Assembly: GCA_015852425.1 (NCBI GenBank)
Contig: JAAAIG010001139.1
Span: 1-10,014 of the forward strand
From: Gryganskiella cystojenkinii
Lineage: Eukaryota; Mortierellomycota; Mortierellomycetes; Mortierellales; Mortierellaceae
DNA: 10,014 bases
Direction of reading: 5' to 3'
The notes under the pieces were generated by a model, which made no database searches, was not told the DNA's origin, and saw only the letters and a program-made list of their open reading frames with translations. The position numbers and the translations under genes are program-made. Positions 1-7,701 of the stretch are shown here, one piece after another; the stretch's first letter is position 1, and every line of letters starts with the position of its first letter.

Positions 1-936
1 GACGAGACAGTGCGGCTGTGGGATGTCGAAACCGGAGATTGCCGTCATATCTTACGCGACCATCGCGGCGAGATTACCAGCATCGTGTATTCGCCCACTG
101 GCGATCAGATTGCCTCTGCCAGTAATTATGACTCAACAGTGAGACTGTGGGACGCGGAGACCGGCGAGTGCTGCCACAGCTTAAGCGGACACAGTGGTGG
201 AGTTTTGATCGTCGTTTATTCATCAAAAGCTGATCAGATTGCCTCTGGTGGTTATGACTCGACGGTGCGGCTGTGGGATGTTGGAACTGGAACTTGTCAC
301 CACAAATTTAATCTCGAGAGTGGCTCCAACATTTATACCATTTTGTTCTCGCCAAAAGGCGATCAGATTTCCTGTAACGCTGGAGATGCCGTGCAGCTAT
401 GGGACGTGGAAACCGGTCAGCCTATCCACACCTTAGGCGGAAATACCATGAGGCTATCAAGTGTAGAGTATTCGATTTCTCCCAGCGGCCAGCAGATAGC
501 CTCCAGCGGTTATGACAAAACACTGCAACTATGGGATGTTGCCTCGGGTCAGTGCCAGGCAGAGATTCGATGTTTTTACGGAAGTGTCAACAGCATAGCT
601 TGGAACGGCAATTATTTGGTGACTGGCTGCAGCGATAGGTCAGTTTGCATGTGGCAGGTTTCCGACGAGGAAGAACAGTGCCGCGTACGTCTTCTCTGGT
701 GTACGCATGATGGGCTTACCATGACGGATACGTCTATGCAAGACGTACAGGGCTTGAGTCAGCCGCAGAAACAGCTTTTAAAGCAACGCGGCGCTAAGGG
801 CGACCGATTTACCATAACCCTCCAAGAGGCCGGCAATAAGATAATCGGCCTGGCTTCCATGGTATCCAAACTAAAGATGCCGTCGAGCCCTAGTGTGCTG
901 GATACCTGCCCCACAGCCAGCTCTTCGGCTGTATAA
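1..936 (+). CDS. WD40-repeat protein, C-terminal part (copy A, 5' end outside window)
   Basis: The frame is open from the first base and stops with TAA at 934-936, giving 311 visible residues; the start lies outside the window. It encodes about five and a half WD40 blades of roughly 42 residues, each with the signature VYSPxGDQIAS...TVRLWDVETG. The last blades are degenerate, for example AWNGNYLVTG and CMWQVS. A non-repeat tail of about 80 residues follows, containing QDVQGLSQPQKQLLKQRGAK. WD40 blades form a beta-propeller used for protein or ligand binding. In fungi, runs of near-identical blades usually form the C-terminal sensor of STAND/NLR-like proteins with a NACHT or NB-ARC core. That core would be upstream and is not seen, so the NLR assignment is inference. 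The protein is about 87% identical to copy B on the opposite strand at 8000-10014 (about 40 substitutions and one two-residue indel, counted by eye). No frame break is visible. Confidence 0.85.
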   Translation, partial: DETVRLWDVETGDCRHILRDHRGEITSIVYSPTGDQIASASNYDSTVRLWDAETGECCHSLSGHSGGVLIVVYSSKADQIASGGYDSTVRLWDVGTGTCHHKFNLESGSNIYTILFSPKGDQISCNAGDAVQLWDVETGQPIHTLGGNTMRLSSVEYSISPSGQQIASSGYDKTLQLWDVASGQCQAEIRCFYGSVNSIAWNGNYLVTGCSDRSVCMWQVSDEEEQCRVRLLWCTHDGLTMTDTSMQDVQGLSQPQKQLLKQRGAKGDRFTITLQEAGNKIIGLASMVSKLKMPSSPSVLDTCPTASSSAV

Positions 937-1262
937 GAGAATCCCGAACCCTCCATATCCTCGTGACGTCAACGTAGACGCGATAAATCGCAAGAGTTAA
1001 TACATTTTTAGACTTCTGACCTCTCCCTGTGCCCCAACCAAGCGGAGCAGGAGGAGCAAGACCCCAAAGTCCTAAAAGGAGTGATTGCGCGCATTCATGG
1101 CGTTTTCTCATTTGTCACCTTTTCCTCCCATCTTTTGTGTCCCCCTTCCTCTTTTTCGTTACCTTTCCTTGCCCAGCAGTAGTGCTCCAAGGATATAACA
1201 CCACACCAACAACGCTCACTCTGTTCAACAAGGAGTGTGTTTAAAGACAAATAGGGAGCAGC
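1..1262 (+). repeat. Inverted duplication, left arm (WD40 3' part plus flank)
   Basis: This segment aligns base by base with the reverse complement of 7699-8929. Position 1 pairs with 8929 and 1262 with 7699; the left edge of the window cuts the arm, so its true length is unknown. Homology runs past the WD40 stop codon through about 325 bp of non-coding DNA. Differences include a 6-bp indel near the end of the coding part (around 893-900), an insertion of about 29 bp here at roughly 957-985, and a 4-bp indel near 1103-1110. Similarity ends at GGGAGCAGC (1254-1262), 74 bp before the PAT1 start codon. Confidence 0.88.
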
Positions 1263-1335
1263 AAGACAAAGCAAAAAAGGAGTGCTAAAAGACAGCAGAC
1301 AGAAACAGCCAAACGACATTCCATCAACACCCCCG
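937..1335 (+). promoter_or_regulatory. WD40 3' flank and probable PAT1 promoter/leader
   Basis: This 399-bp spacer lies between the WD40 stop and the PAT1 start. It holds a strongly pyrimidine-rich stretch at about 1115-1175, typical of fungal core promoters. A TATA-like ATATAA at 1193-1198 follows, and an A-rich leader at 1240-1320 runs up to the PAT1 ATG. A 33-codon upstream reading frame (1097-1198) could act as a uORF only if transcription starts upstream of it, which cannot be told here. No canonical AATAAA is seen for the WD40 gene. Bases 937-1262 are duplicated at 7699-7999; only the last 73 bp are unique to PAT1. Assignment as the PAT1 promoter rests on position and composition. Confidence 0.5.
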
Positions 1336-4300
1336 ATGTCCGACTTTTTCGGGTTCAACACGACCTTGCCTGGGAGACAGAGTGCCAGGGTCCCCCTGGA
1401 GGACCAGCAACAGCTTGATAGTCAGATCCAGCGTTATATCCAGGAAAGCCACGAGGACTTTGAGGTCTATGACTGTAAGCAAGAAATCACAACAAGAAGG
1501 ACCAATGACAATGGCGCTGGTAGACAATGAATCATGCTCCATGGGCAATTGACTGATACCCCCTATGCTGCATGCATAATCACTTAATCGCCCATATAGA
1601 TGGCGAGACCTACGACAACTTGGCGGATGATCTTGAGGAGACCAGAGATGACCTCAACGACGAGACCTTTGGTGATGTCCAGGGTGATGCAGGCAAGTGT
1701 TTGGGTGGCGAATGGACATCATGAATCTCACTCCATGCCATCAGCAGCTTCATTCATCGACATGTCAAGGAAAGTCTAACACCTCTTTTGCTCTCCTGAA
1801 TATATGCAACGCGCTTTAATCTTTTTTCTCTAGGAACCGACTTTGACTTTGCCAGGAACACTCGCCAGGTCGCTCCAGCTCTCAAGAAGGAGGAGGAGCT
1901 CTACATCCAGCAGCACGATCTAGGAGGTAACGTAGTCTACAATCGGGAGAGAAATAGGGACAAGGAGATTTTTATACTGTCGTTCGTATTCTTTGTGGAG
2001 AATTTCAAACTGACAATCCTTCCGTGGAAACTTCGTATTTCTATTTTCCTATTTTATTTTTTTTTATTTTTTTTACAGGCGCTCGTCGATCCTCTTTTGC
2101 CTCGCTCTGGGAAAATGATGCCGCGAGTCAGCAGGACAACTTCAACAAGGGTCTTCCTGAGGTATTGTTGGATAACTTTGAACTGTTCGGCGATCCAAAT
2201 ATCTTTGAAGAACATCGGGCTGATATTCTTTACATATAAAACAACTCGATGTTCTCATAGCCTTCCCAAGCTGCGTCCTCAATCTGGGGCTCTTTCAGCA
2301 ACACCACCGCCAAAGGTATAAATGATCCTCCATGCGAGCAAGCTATTTGTTTTTCTTCATTCGATCCGCTTCAAAGTTCCTCCTAACATTAACCCTTCCT
2401 TTTAATCACAGTCCAGGATCCCGTTTTTGGCGTTGGCACCTTCCTCTCCCGCAACACCGGATTCAACAACAGCAACAACCAACCTAGCTTGGAGGAGATT
2501 GAGGCTCAGCTCTCGAGAACTGCTGGAGGTCAGTCCCATATGCAGCAGCAGCATCAGATGCCCACTCAGCAGGAGCGCAAGATGATGAGCTTGGAGGAGG
2601 TCGAGGCTGCGCTCATGAACATCAACGGCGGACGTCCCATCTACTCTGAGGCCATGATCGCAGAGCAGCAGGCCAAGCAGGCGAGACTTGAGCAACGTCG
2701 TGCCGAGAGAGTGGCCAAGCAGGCTGAGATCGTAAGCGAGAATGAACCCCAGAGCACTTGGACCCCAGTTTTAACCTAAATTGAAACCTTGCGCGCTAAC
2801 GAGTATCATGGTTTTTTGTTGTGTCATGATGATGATGAACCAATTAGGCAAAGCACAACGGCTTGATGACCCAGAGCGACAAGGACTTTATCAACCGTAT
2901 TCAGATCTCGCAGTTGGTCACGGATGACCCCTATGCGGATGATTTCTATTGCCAGGTCTACACGGCTCTTCGTAACAGACATTTGCAGCAGATGGGCATT
3001 CCCAACGCAGGATTGGATGGGGATGCGAACGGACAGAATGAAGGTAACAGACGTCGTGGACCTAACGGACGTTCTGAGCAGCGTATTCAGCAGCAGGTTC
3101 AGCGTATTGTCAGTGATGCCAAACGTAACCCTAAGCGTACCAATGGTAATGATCAGAAAGGAATCTCTGTTCTGATACTTAAAAAGTTGGAAAGTTGAAG
3201 ATTTTTCTTATCAATGTGATACTAACTTTTCTGTGTTGCTTTTTCCTGACTTTCCTCTAGTAACCGTCGAGGGAGCTCTTGGAAAGATTGCTGTCAATTC
3301 TGTGTTGAACCCTCGTCAACTCCTCCAGGTTTCCAAGCGTGGCGCGAACGAGGCCTCAGGTGGAAGCTCACCCAAAATTTCGTCCTCGCCTGGACCTGTT
3401 GGCACGAAATCGCACACGGTTTTGGGCTGGATTGAGAATGTATATACTTATGTTTTGGCTCTGGAACAGAAGCGTCGTCAACAACCCCCACCTCCTAGGA
3501 TGGGTGAGGAAGAGGCTGCGGGCGAAGCTATCAGACGTTGGAACGAGGAGTACGGTGTCTTGGCCCGCAAGATGTGGGATGAGCTCCGAATCACTGTCCC
3601 TATCGGCATTGTGTAAGTGAAACTTTCGAGCGGCTATCCTAAGACTACATACATGAATGGATCACTTCGAGAGACCATGCTGACAACCCCCCTTGTCATC
3701 TTTTTATTGCATTTAGTCACCCTCACCCCTTCATCTCAATTTTGAACTATTCCAAGGGAAAGAAGGTCATCCCCCGTGTGCTCCGTCATTTGCTGCCCGA
3801 ACAAACCTTGACACTTTTGACCATGTTGGTCGCCAACTTTGAATCCTTAAACGTTTGCAAGGCCGAGGTCTATGCAGATGTTCAGGGCAACCAGGAGATT
3901 GAGCTCTTCATGAACACGATTGTTCCTCCTTTGCTTGGATTTGTTTCGGAGACGCCATTCAGGATCGTGGTCGGTCTCCTGGCCTTGTTTATCGAACGTA
4001 ACAATATGATCTGGGTCGCCAGAAGCAAGGTAAAGATATTATCTCTTTCGCTTCCCAACGATAAGGTTTGAATGAACGATACGAAGACAACGAATGTGTT
4101 TTCAATCTACGTATTGACGATTTTTTTTCCCCACTTTTTGCTTGGACTCTCAGCCTGGTTTGGCCTTCTTGACTCTGTTCTTGAGTCGTGCCGAGATCTT
4201 GAAACAGGGCCAGGGCAATTACCCGATCCCGGATGAACGTGAGGTCAACCAATGGAATGAACTGTACAACCGTCTCTTTAGTCAATTGCAGACCCAGTTC

Positions 4301-4561
4301 TCGGCGTTGTTTATGCCCAAGGCGACCATGACGGAGGATGTGCATGTATGGCGATTCTTGGCTGCGATGGCGGTCGGCGCTTCGGTCGATCAACAACATA
4401 TCTTGGTCACAGAGGTGCGTGAACAGGTGCTGGAGAACGTGATTGCGGCCCAGGCCTCGCGTCTGGCGCCCGAGAAGGCGGCTCAGAGGATTGCGAATGT
4501 GAACTTGTTCCTGCATGCGTTGGGATTGGATGCCTCTCAGGTATCTGTCCCTGCCATGTAA
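1336..4561 (+). CDS. PAT1: PAT1, mRNA decapping and deadenylation-dependent decay factor
   Basis: Pat1 is a P-body scaffold that joins the Lsm1-7 ring, the helicase Dhh1/DDX6 and the Dcp1-Dcp2 decapping enzyme on deadenylated mRNA. My model has ten exons: 1336-1474, 1600-1692, 1834-1926, 2079-2161, 2261-2315, 2412-2731, 2848-3145, 3261-3612, 3717-4029 and 4154-4561. They sum to 2154 nt, or 717 residues plus stop, with all phases matching; this is close to yeast and human family lengths. The N-terminus starts MSDFFGF. NDETFG at about 66-71 matches the Dhh1-binding motif of the family. A Q/N-rich middle carries two related motifs, SLEEIEAQL (180-188) and SLEEVEAAL (214-222). The conserved block from MTQSDKDFINRIQISQL (starting about 268) through DDPYADDFYCQVYT is diagnostic. 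The C-terminal alpha-helical domain (about 360-717) contains KGKKVIPRVLRHLLPEQ. Donors are GTAAGY-like except GC at 1693 and GTATTG at 2162. The final GTATCT after LGLDASQ could be a donor; otherwise the protein ends SVPAM. Confidence 0.93.
1693..1833 (+). other. PAT1: PAT1 intron 2, GC-AG type
   Basis: The junction reads ...GATGCAG|GCAAGT... to ...TTTCTCTAG|GAACC.... Splicing here joins G with GA to make glycine and continues TDFDF in frame. GCAAGT is the usual donor context of the minor GC-AG class, which compensates for the C by matching U1 elsewhere. CTAAC near 1779 is a possible branch site. No GT donor nearby preserves the frame that the downstream exon needs. Confidence 0.75.
2162..2260 (+). 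other. PAT1: PAT1 intron 4, 99 bp, length a multiple of three, with in-frame stops
   Basis: The donor GTATTG follows GLPE and the acceptor is TCTCATAG. The downstream exon resumes in the same frame (PSQAASSIWGSFSNTTAK). The intron is open in the host frame for 25 codons, then has TAA at 2237-2239 and TAG at 2258-2260. The open part translates plausibly (FELFGDPNIF...), so I considered it exonic. The two stops and the exact phase match make splicing the better model. Retention would end the protein after about 161 residues. Confidence 0.65.
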
Positions 4562-5191
4562 AGTCCTCCTTTTTTTAATATTATTTTGTGTGTCGGAATG
4601 GTATCCAGAAACAAACAAACATCACCCCCAACCAACCAAACAAATACAACAACGACAGCAGGAGGAGAGCAGAACGACAAGAAGGGAGAAGAGTATTGCC
4701 CCGCGGTTATTTTTTAAGCGGCCAAACAGACGAACGGAGCGAAAAGCAAAAAAAAGCGCAATACTCACACTACAGTTCAGAAGAAGAAAAAATTAAAAAA
4801 CTATCGAAAGGAAACATGCAAATGGAAAAGCGCGTGATAAATCGAAATACATTTACAGCTGGTCGTTAAACTGGAATGAAGCAGAACTATGCTGGTGTGT
4901 TTTAGGCACCTGGATTTGTTGTTCAAAAGTGACGTGCCTTCAACACAATCATGGAGGATATCGACTCACTTACGACGGCAACATCAAAGAGGACCATTGA
5001 ACATCTGCCGATTTCGCCTTTCTCTGGGTCTGCCTGACCGCGTCGATTTTGGTGGCGTCATTCAGGTGCATTTGGACACTTAAGAGAACTCGGATTTCAG
5101 AACTTGCCCAAAAAAGGGCAAAAATCGTCTCTAAGAAAAGTAGTCAGGCATAGTCCCTGGAGTCCCAGGAGCCCGAAAACCCGGTGAAATT

Positions 5192-5210
5192 GTTTTTCCC
5201 TGGGAAAAAC
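5192..5210. repeat. 19-bp perfect palindrome
   Basis: GTTTTTCCC and GGGAAAAAC face each other around a single central T, so the 9-bp arms are exact. A second small hairpin lies 70 bp upstream at 5104-5121 (TTGCCC, six A, GGGCAA). Neither is next to a recognised gene. They could be transcription-factor sites, terminal structures of a decayed element, or chance. Confidence 0.6.
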
Positions 5211-5279
5211 GATATCGCTGGTAATACTGGGAAGATCTTCAAGTAGTAACAGTGCTAAGCATTTCCATCCGGTTTATTC

Positions 5280-5416
5280 TGATGACTCAAAGGCACCGGT
5301 AGGACCCTGAAGGAGAGTTTTCACCAGTTTTCAAGGTAAATTATCAGCATTGGCAGATTTTGTCAATTAGAAGCTCTTTTTTCAAGCGATTTTCAACCAT
5401 CCTCGTAACTATGCTG
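5280..5416 (+). repeat. Degenerate direct repeat, unit 1
   Basis: This unit resembles 5628-5763 at a constant offset of about 347-349 bp. Matching anchors are CACCxGTAGGAC followed by GAAGGA (5294 and 5641), an exact GTCAATTAGA (5362 and 5711), and CAAGCxATTTTCA shortly after. Similarity between anchors is poor and needs gaps. On the minus strand both units end a reading frame with the same Ser-Asn-stop. The offset shared by independent anchors argues against chance, but the similarity is weak. Confidence 0.45.
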
Positions 5417-5627
5417 CATCACCATTCAGGGGAAACCTTTCTTGGACCGGCGCACTATACTTGAGTGATCTTTGTGGACGTGTCTTGGCCCTTTTCTATA
5501 AAGCGGTGGTGAATCTTTCCTCTTCTTTCGTTTCTGGGTCAGTCCAATTTAAGAAATAGCTATCATAAACCCTGGCACGTTGCCAAGTAGCGACTGGCGT
5601 TAAAAATAGAACCAATCCGATCTTATC

Positions 5628-5763
5628 AGATGGTTATTCTCACCTGTAGGACATAGAAGGACTCTGCTGGCTTGACTTTTGGAGAGAGAAAAGAGTACAG
5701 GACAGACGTCGTCAATTAGAGCCTCTGCCTTCCCAAGCAATTTTCATTTGTTCACGATTGCTG
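5628..5763 (+). repeat. Degenerate direct repeat, unit 2
   Basis: Partner of the unit at 5280-5416. Its minus-strand reading ends in EQMKIAWEGRGSN before the stop, against KSLEKRASN in the other unit. The boundaries are approximate and set where the shared anchors run out (GCTG at both ends). The origin is unknown; it could be an old tandem duplication or two remnants of a dispersed element. Confidence 0.45.
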
Positions 5764-6134
5764 AGGTTTAAGGCCCTTACACCCACACAACTCGAATAGC
5801 CTCTGCGAAAGCGATTTTGGTCACCATTTTTGACGCTTTGACTTTTTGTTACACGAAGTGAAGAGAACCAAAGAAAATTTCGAGGGTTACTTCTCATCAC
5901 TCGACGTTGGCTAATGCTGAGATGGCCTTCCTCAAGGTCTAGAACTTCTCCTGAATTTAACCCCCTCGCCCACTCCGTGGGAACAGAATTTGTTGGGGTA
6001 AGCGCATATGGCAACGACTGGATCATCCCCGGATGAGCCGACAGCACGGAACCTGCTGGGTTGTACAGAAGACCGACTCTTTGTGCCTTGTTTTTTGCTT
6101 ACTCGATCCAAATGTATCCATGAATTGCAGCAAA

Positions 6135-6140
6135 TATAAA
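6135..6140 (+). promoter_or_regulatory. TATA box of the defensin-like gene
   Basis: TATAAA sits within AAATATAAATTGG, 88 bp upstream of the ATG at 6223. A pyrimidine-rich stretch (6147-6205) with CTAAC and CCACCC elements follows, as is usual around fungal transcription starts. This is the clearest core promoter in the window and supports the small ORF being a real gene. Confidence 0.6.
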
Positions 6141-6222
6141 TTGGCTACTCTCCCGCCTCTTTGTCATTCTAACTTTAACATTTAACCCTCCACCCTTCCT
6201 ACGGTACAAATTCTGCACCGCC

Positions 6223-6423
6223 ATGAAACACTTTAGAACTTTTAACAAGCTTGGAATGGCTGCCTTCCTGTGCTTGCTTCAATTTAGTTCTCTGCTGTAT
6301 CCTGTTGATGCTTCGTTTGGATGTCCATTGGATTCTTCTTGTAAAAAGCACTGTCAATCGCTTGGGTTCTCAGGCGGCCGCTGTGAAGGCACAGTGCACC
6401 TGAGCTGTGTTTGTATTGGATGA
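6223..6423 (+). CDS. Secreted cysteine-rich peptide, CS-alpha-beta defensin-like
   Basis: A 66-residue, intronless ORF. Residues 1-30 form a signal peptide: basic start (MKHFR), hydrophobic core around GMAAFLCLLQF, and a likely cut after VDA. The predicted mature peptide has 36 residues and six cysteines spaced C-x5-C-x3-C-x9-C-x7-C-x1-C. The CxxxC (CKKHC), the GGRC start of a gamma-core and the final CVC are hallmarks of the CS-alpha-beta defensin fold with three disulfides. The mature start SFGC resembles the xFGC start common in fungal and insect defensins. There is no propeptide, unlike several described fungal defensins. Estimated charge is only about +1 (two Lys and one Arg against one Asp and one Glu, plus two His). 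Family members usually bind lipid II or membranes of bacteria or fungi; the target here is unknown. The ATG at 6223 is chosen for its CACCGCC context and TATA spacing; Met12 would leave a weaker signal peptide. It could instead be an effector or channel blocker of the same fold. Confidence 0.8.
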   Translation: MKHFRTFNKLGMAAFLCLLQFSSLLYPVDASFGCPLDSSCKKHCQSLGFSGGRCEGTVHLSCVCIG

Positions 6424-7366
6424 TCTGAGCCGTTCTTTATGACTGCAGCCTATGGATATAATCTACCACTGTAAGTTGTGTTGCATTGGAAAACCAGTGA
6501 AGATGTGACTCGATCATCTGAAGATCGAGTGGAGAGAGTGTAGAGCAATAGAAAGACGGTTTCTTTACGCCTTGGCAAAGGGACATGTCGAATACTGCGT
6601 TTGCTAATTTTTATCGCTTGTTGGGTCCCATGAATGAACCAGCTTAAGATCGATAGATCGATGAGTGCCATTTTTTGGCGAGTCCTGGAGGCCTTTGAAC
6701 CATGACACAGATCAAAGGTAGATACTGTCTTGTTCCTATTTAATAGATACTGTATCTCTAGACTATGTAATCTTACTGCTTACTCTCTTGGCCCTCTTCC
6801 TCTTAGATCGTGACCCTTAAAATAATAGTCCCATTAGCCTCTCAAAACAAACGCATCGTCTCGAAGTTCGACCTGATAAATCACTGCAATCTAATCCTTA
6901 AGGTCACTCCTACTTTATTCGTCTTCGTCAAGTGCAGCGCTGAATGCTGAAATTCATAGCAGTGGCTCGTCGATTGTGCAACTGTTTGGTCCAATGGTGT
7001 TGATAACTCAATTCAAAAATAGGAATCTTCGTTTGCAGTGGAAACGACTTCGATGTGCGCATCGGATCCCCTTATGGCGATGATGAGGGTGAAACAAAGC
7101 AGGGATGAGTGAAGAAGTCTCGTGTTTTTGAGGTGAATAGAAATGTCACGAAATAGGGTAAAGAAAAAAAGGTCTTTTGAGAAAACGCAAAAGAAAATCC
7201 ACAATCGCTGTTCGCGACTCTTCGCAGAGGTGCTAGAGCCGTGGGGAGTGTCAATTTCCACATTGCGAATGAAATTGAGGGGCTCGGATATGGGCTTTTC
7301 TACATGATATCTATGAATGGGCACGAAGTAATTGATGGTCGAAAGGAAATACGAGGGCATTTAACT
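6424..7366. other. Intergenic region without a recognisable gene
   Basis: Reading frames on both strands (for example minus 6450-6671 and 7013-7360) lack recognisable motifs or plausible codon structure. Visible structure is limited to a hairpin at 6508-6530, a duplicated AGATCGAT at about 6647-6662, and an unassigned consensus donor GTAAGT at 6471. The last part should hold the promoter and start codon of the monooxygenase remnant, but no convincing ATG or TATA box remains. Confidence 0.5.
6508..6530. repeat. Perfect 8-bp inverted repeat, 7-nt loop
   Basis: ACTCGATC and GATCGAGT flank the loop ATCTGAA. It lies 85 bp after the stop codon of the defensin-like gene, so it could fold in its 3' UTR. 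It lacks the U-run expected of a Pol III or bacterial terminator. The function is unknown. Confidence 0.5.
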
Positions 7367-7701
7367 CCTATTCGCCCAAGGGTCTTGATCGTCCGGGCTG
7401 GTCTTGGTGGTTTGACCTTGCGCTTCTACTCGAGAAGGCCGGGATTCCCTACATCGTCTTTGAGCGTGCCACGGCTGTTAAACATTTAGGTAAGAAGAAA
7501 CCCAGAGTGAAGGAACAAGGATTCACCCTGTCCGATGACAGCGTCTTTATTTTATATTGGACGACACCCCTCTTTCACGCACAATAACCAACTTCACGCA
7601 ACTTTTTCATGTTGGAACCCTGACTAGGCTCGGCCTTGTTACTCAAGGCCCCTGTTGCTCCTCTCTTCCGCCAACTTGGAATCTACGATGACTTTGTCGC
7701 T
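7367..7701 (+). pseudogene. FAD-dependent monooxygenase, N-terminal remnant
   Basis: This is the start of a PHBH-type flavin monooxygenase, an enzyme class that hydroxylates aromatic or polyketide substrates using NAD(P)H, FAD and oxygen. Exon 1 reads PRVLIV then RAGLGGLTL, the FAD-binding beta-alpha-beta motif with its first glycine changed to arginine (CGG at 7394-7396). One base is missing after 7420, so LLLEKAGIPYIVFERATAVKHL continues in the next frame. A GTAAGA donor at 7490 and TAG acceptor ending at 7627 define a 138-bp intron. Its splicing restores GSALLLKAPVAPLFRQLGIYDDFVA, as expected in the family. Homology then stops where the inverted duplication begins; the frame meets a stop at 7717-7719. 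Family members are usually 400 or more residues, so roughly 80% is missing. No intact start codon is apparent. The gene cannot be functional as read. The missing part may lie beyond the window or be lost. Confidence 0.85.

Larger units (their letters stand above)
4562..6130. other. Intergenic region without a recognisable gene
   Basis: Both strands were read. Positions 4562-4870 form an A/C-rich stretch that probably includes the PAT1 3' UTR; no clean AATAAA is present. A 28-codon frame starting MEDIDSLTTATSKR at 4951-5037 looks protein-like but is short and unsupported. Minus-strand frames such as 5712-6047 have no recognisable motifs. The rest contains a degraded direct repeat (5280-5416 and 5628-5763) and small palindromes at 5104-5121 and 5192-5210. 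No tRNA or rRNA is apparent. Confidence 0.6.

Noticed and set aside
3989..4618. 209-codon minus-strand open frame
   Set aside because: It runs antisense through PAT1 exon 10 and intron 9. The plus strand there encodes clear Pat1 C-terminal sequence, and the minus translation is Arg/Gln-rich without motifs.
4951..5037. Short plus frame starting MEDIDSLTTATSKR (28 codons)
   Set aside because: The translation looks natural, but there is no continuation by a clear splice site, no homology that I recognise and no promoter. It could be a gene fragment.
5712..6047. 111-codon minus-strand open frame
   Set aside because: No recognisable domain, signal peptide or promoter; composition looks non-coding. 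It is kept only as part of the direct-repeat observation.
6448..6476. Possible extra exon between CTGCAG and GTAAGT after the defensin-like stop
   Set aside because: The ORF already ends with a complete cysteine set at the CVC motif; a 22-bp downstream exon would need a donor inside the finished domain, and none fits.
6855..6885. GTTCGACCT resembling a tRNA B box
   Set aside because: No matching A box, acceptor stem or anticodon arm could be folded around it.
7013..7360. Two overlapping minus-strand frames upstream of the monooxygenase remnant
   Set aside because: Low-complexity, Phe/Ser-rich translations without motifs; more likely the promoter region of the lost monooxygenase gene read backwards.
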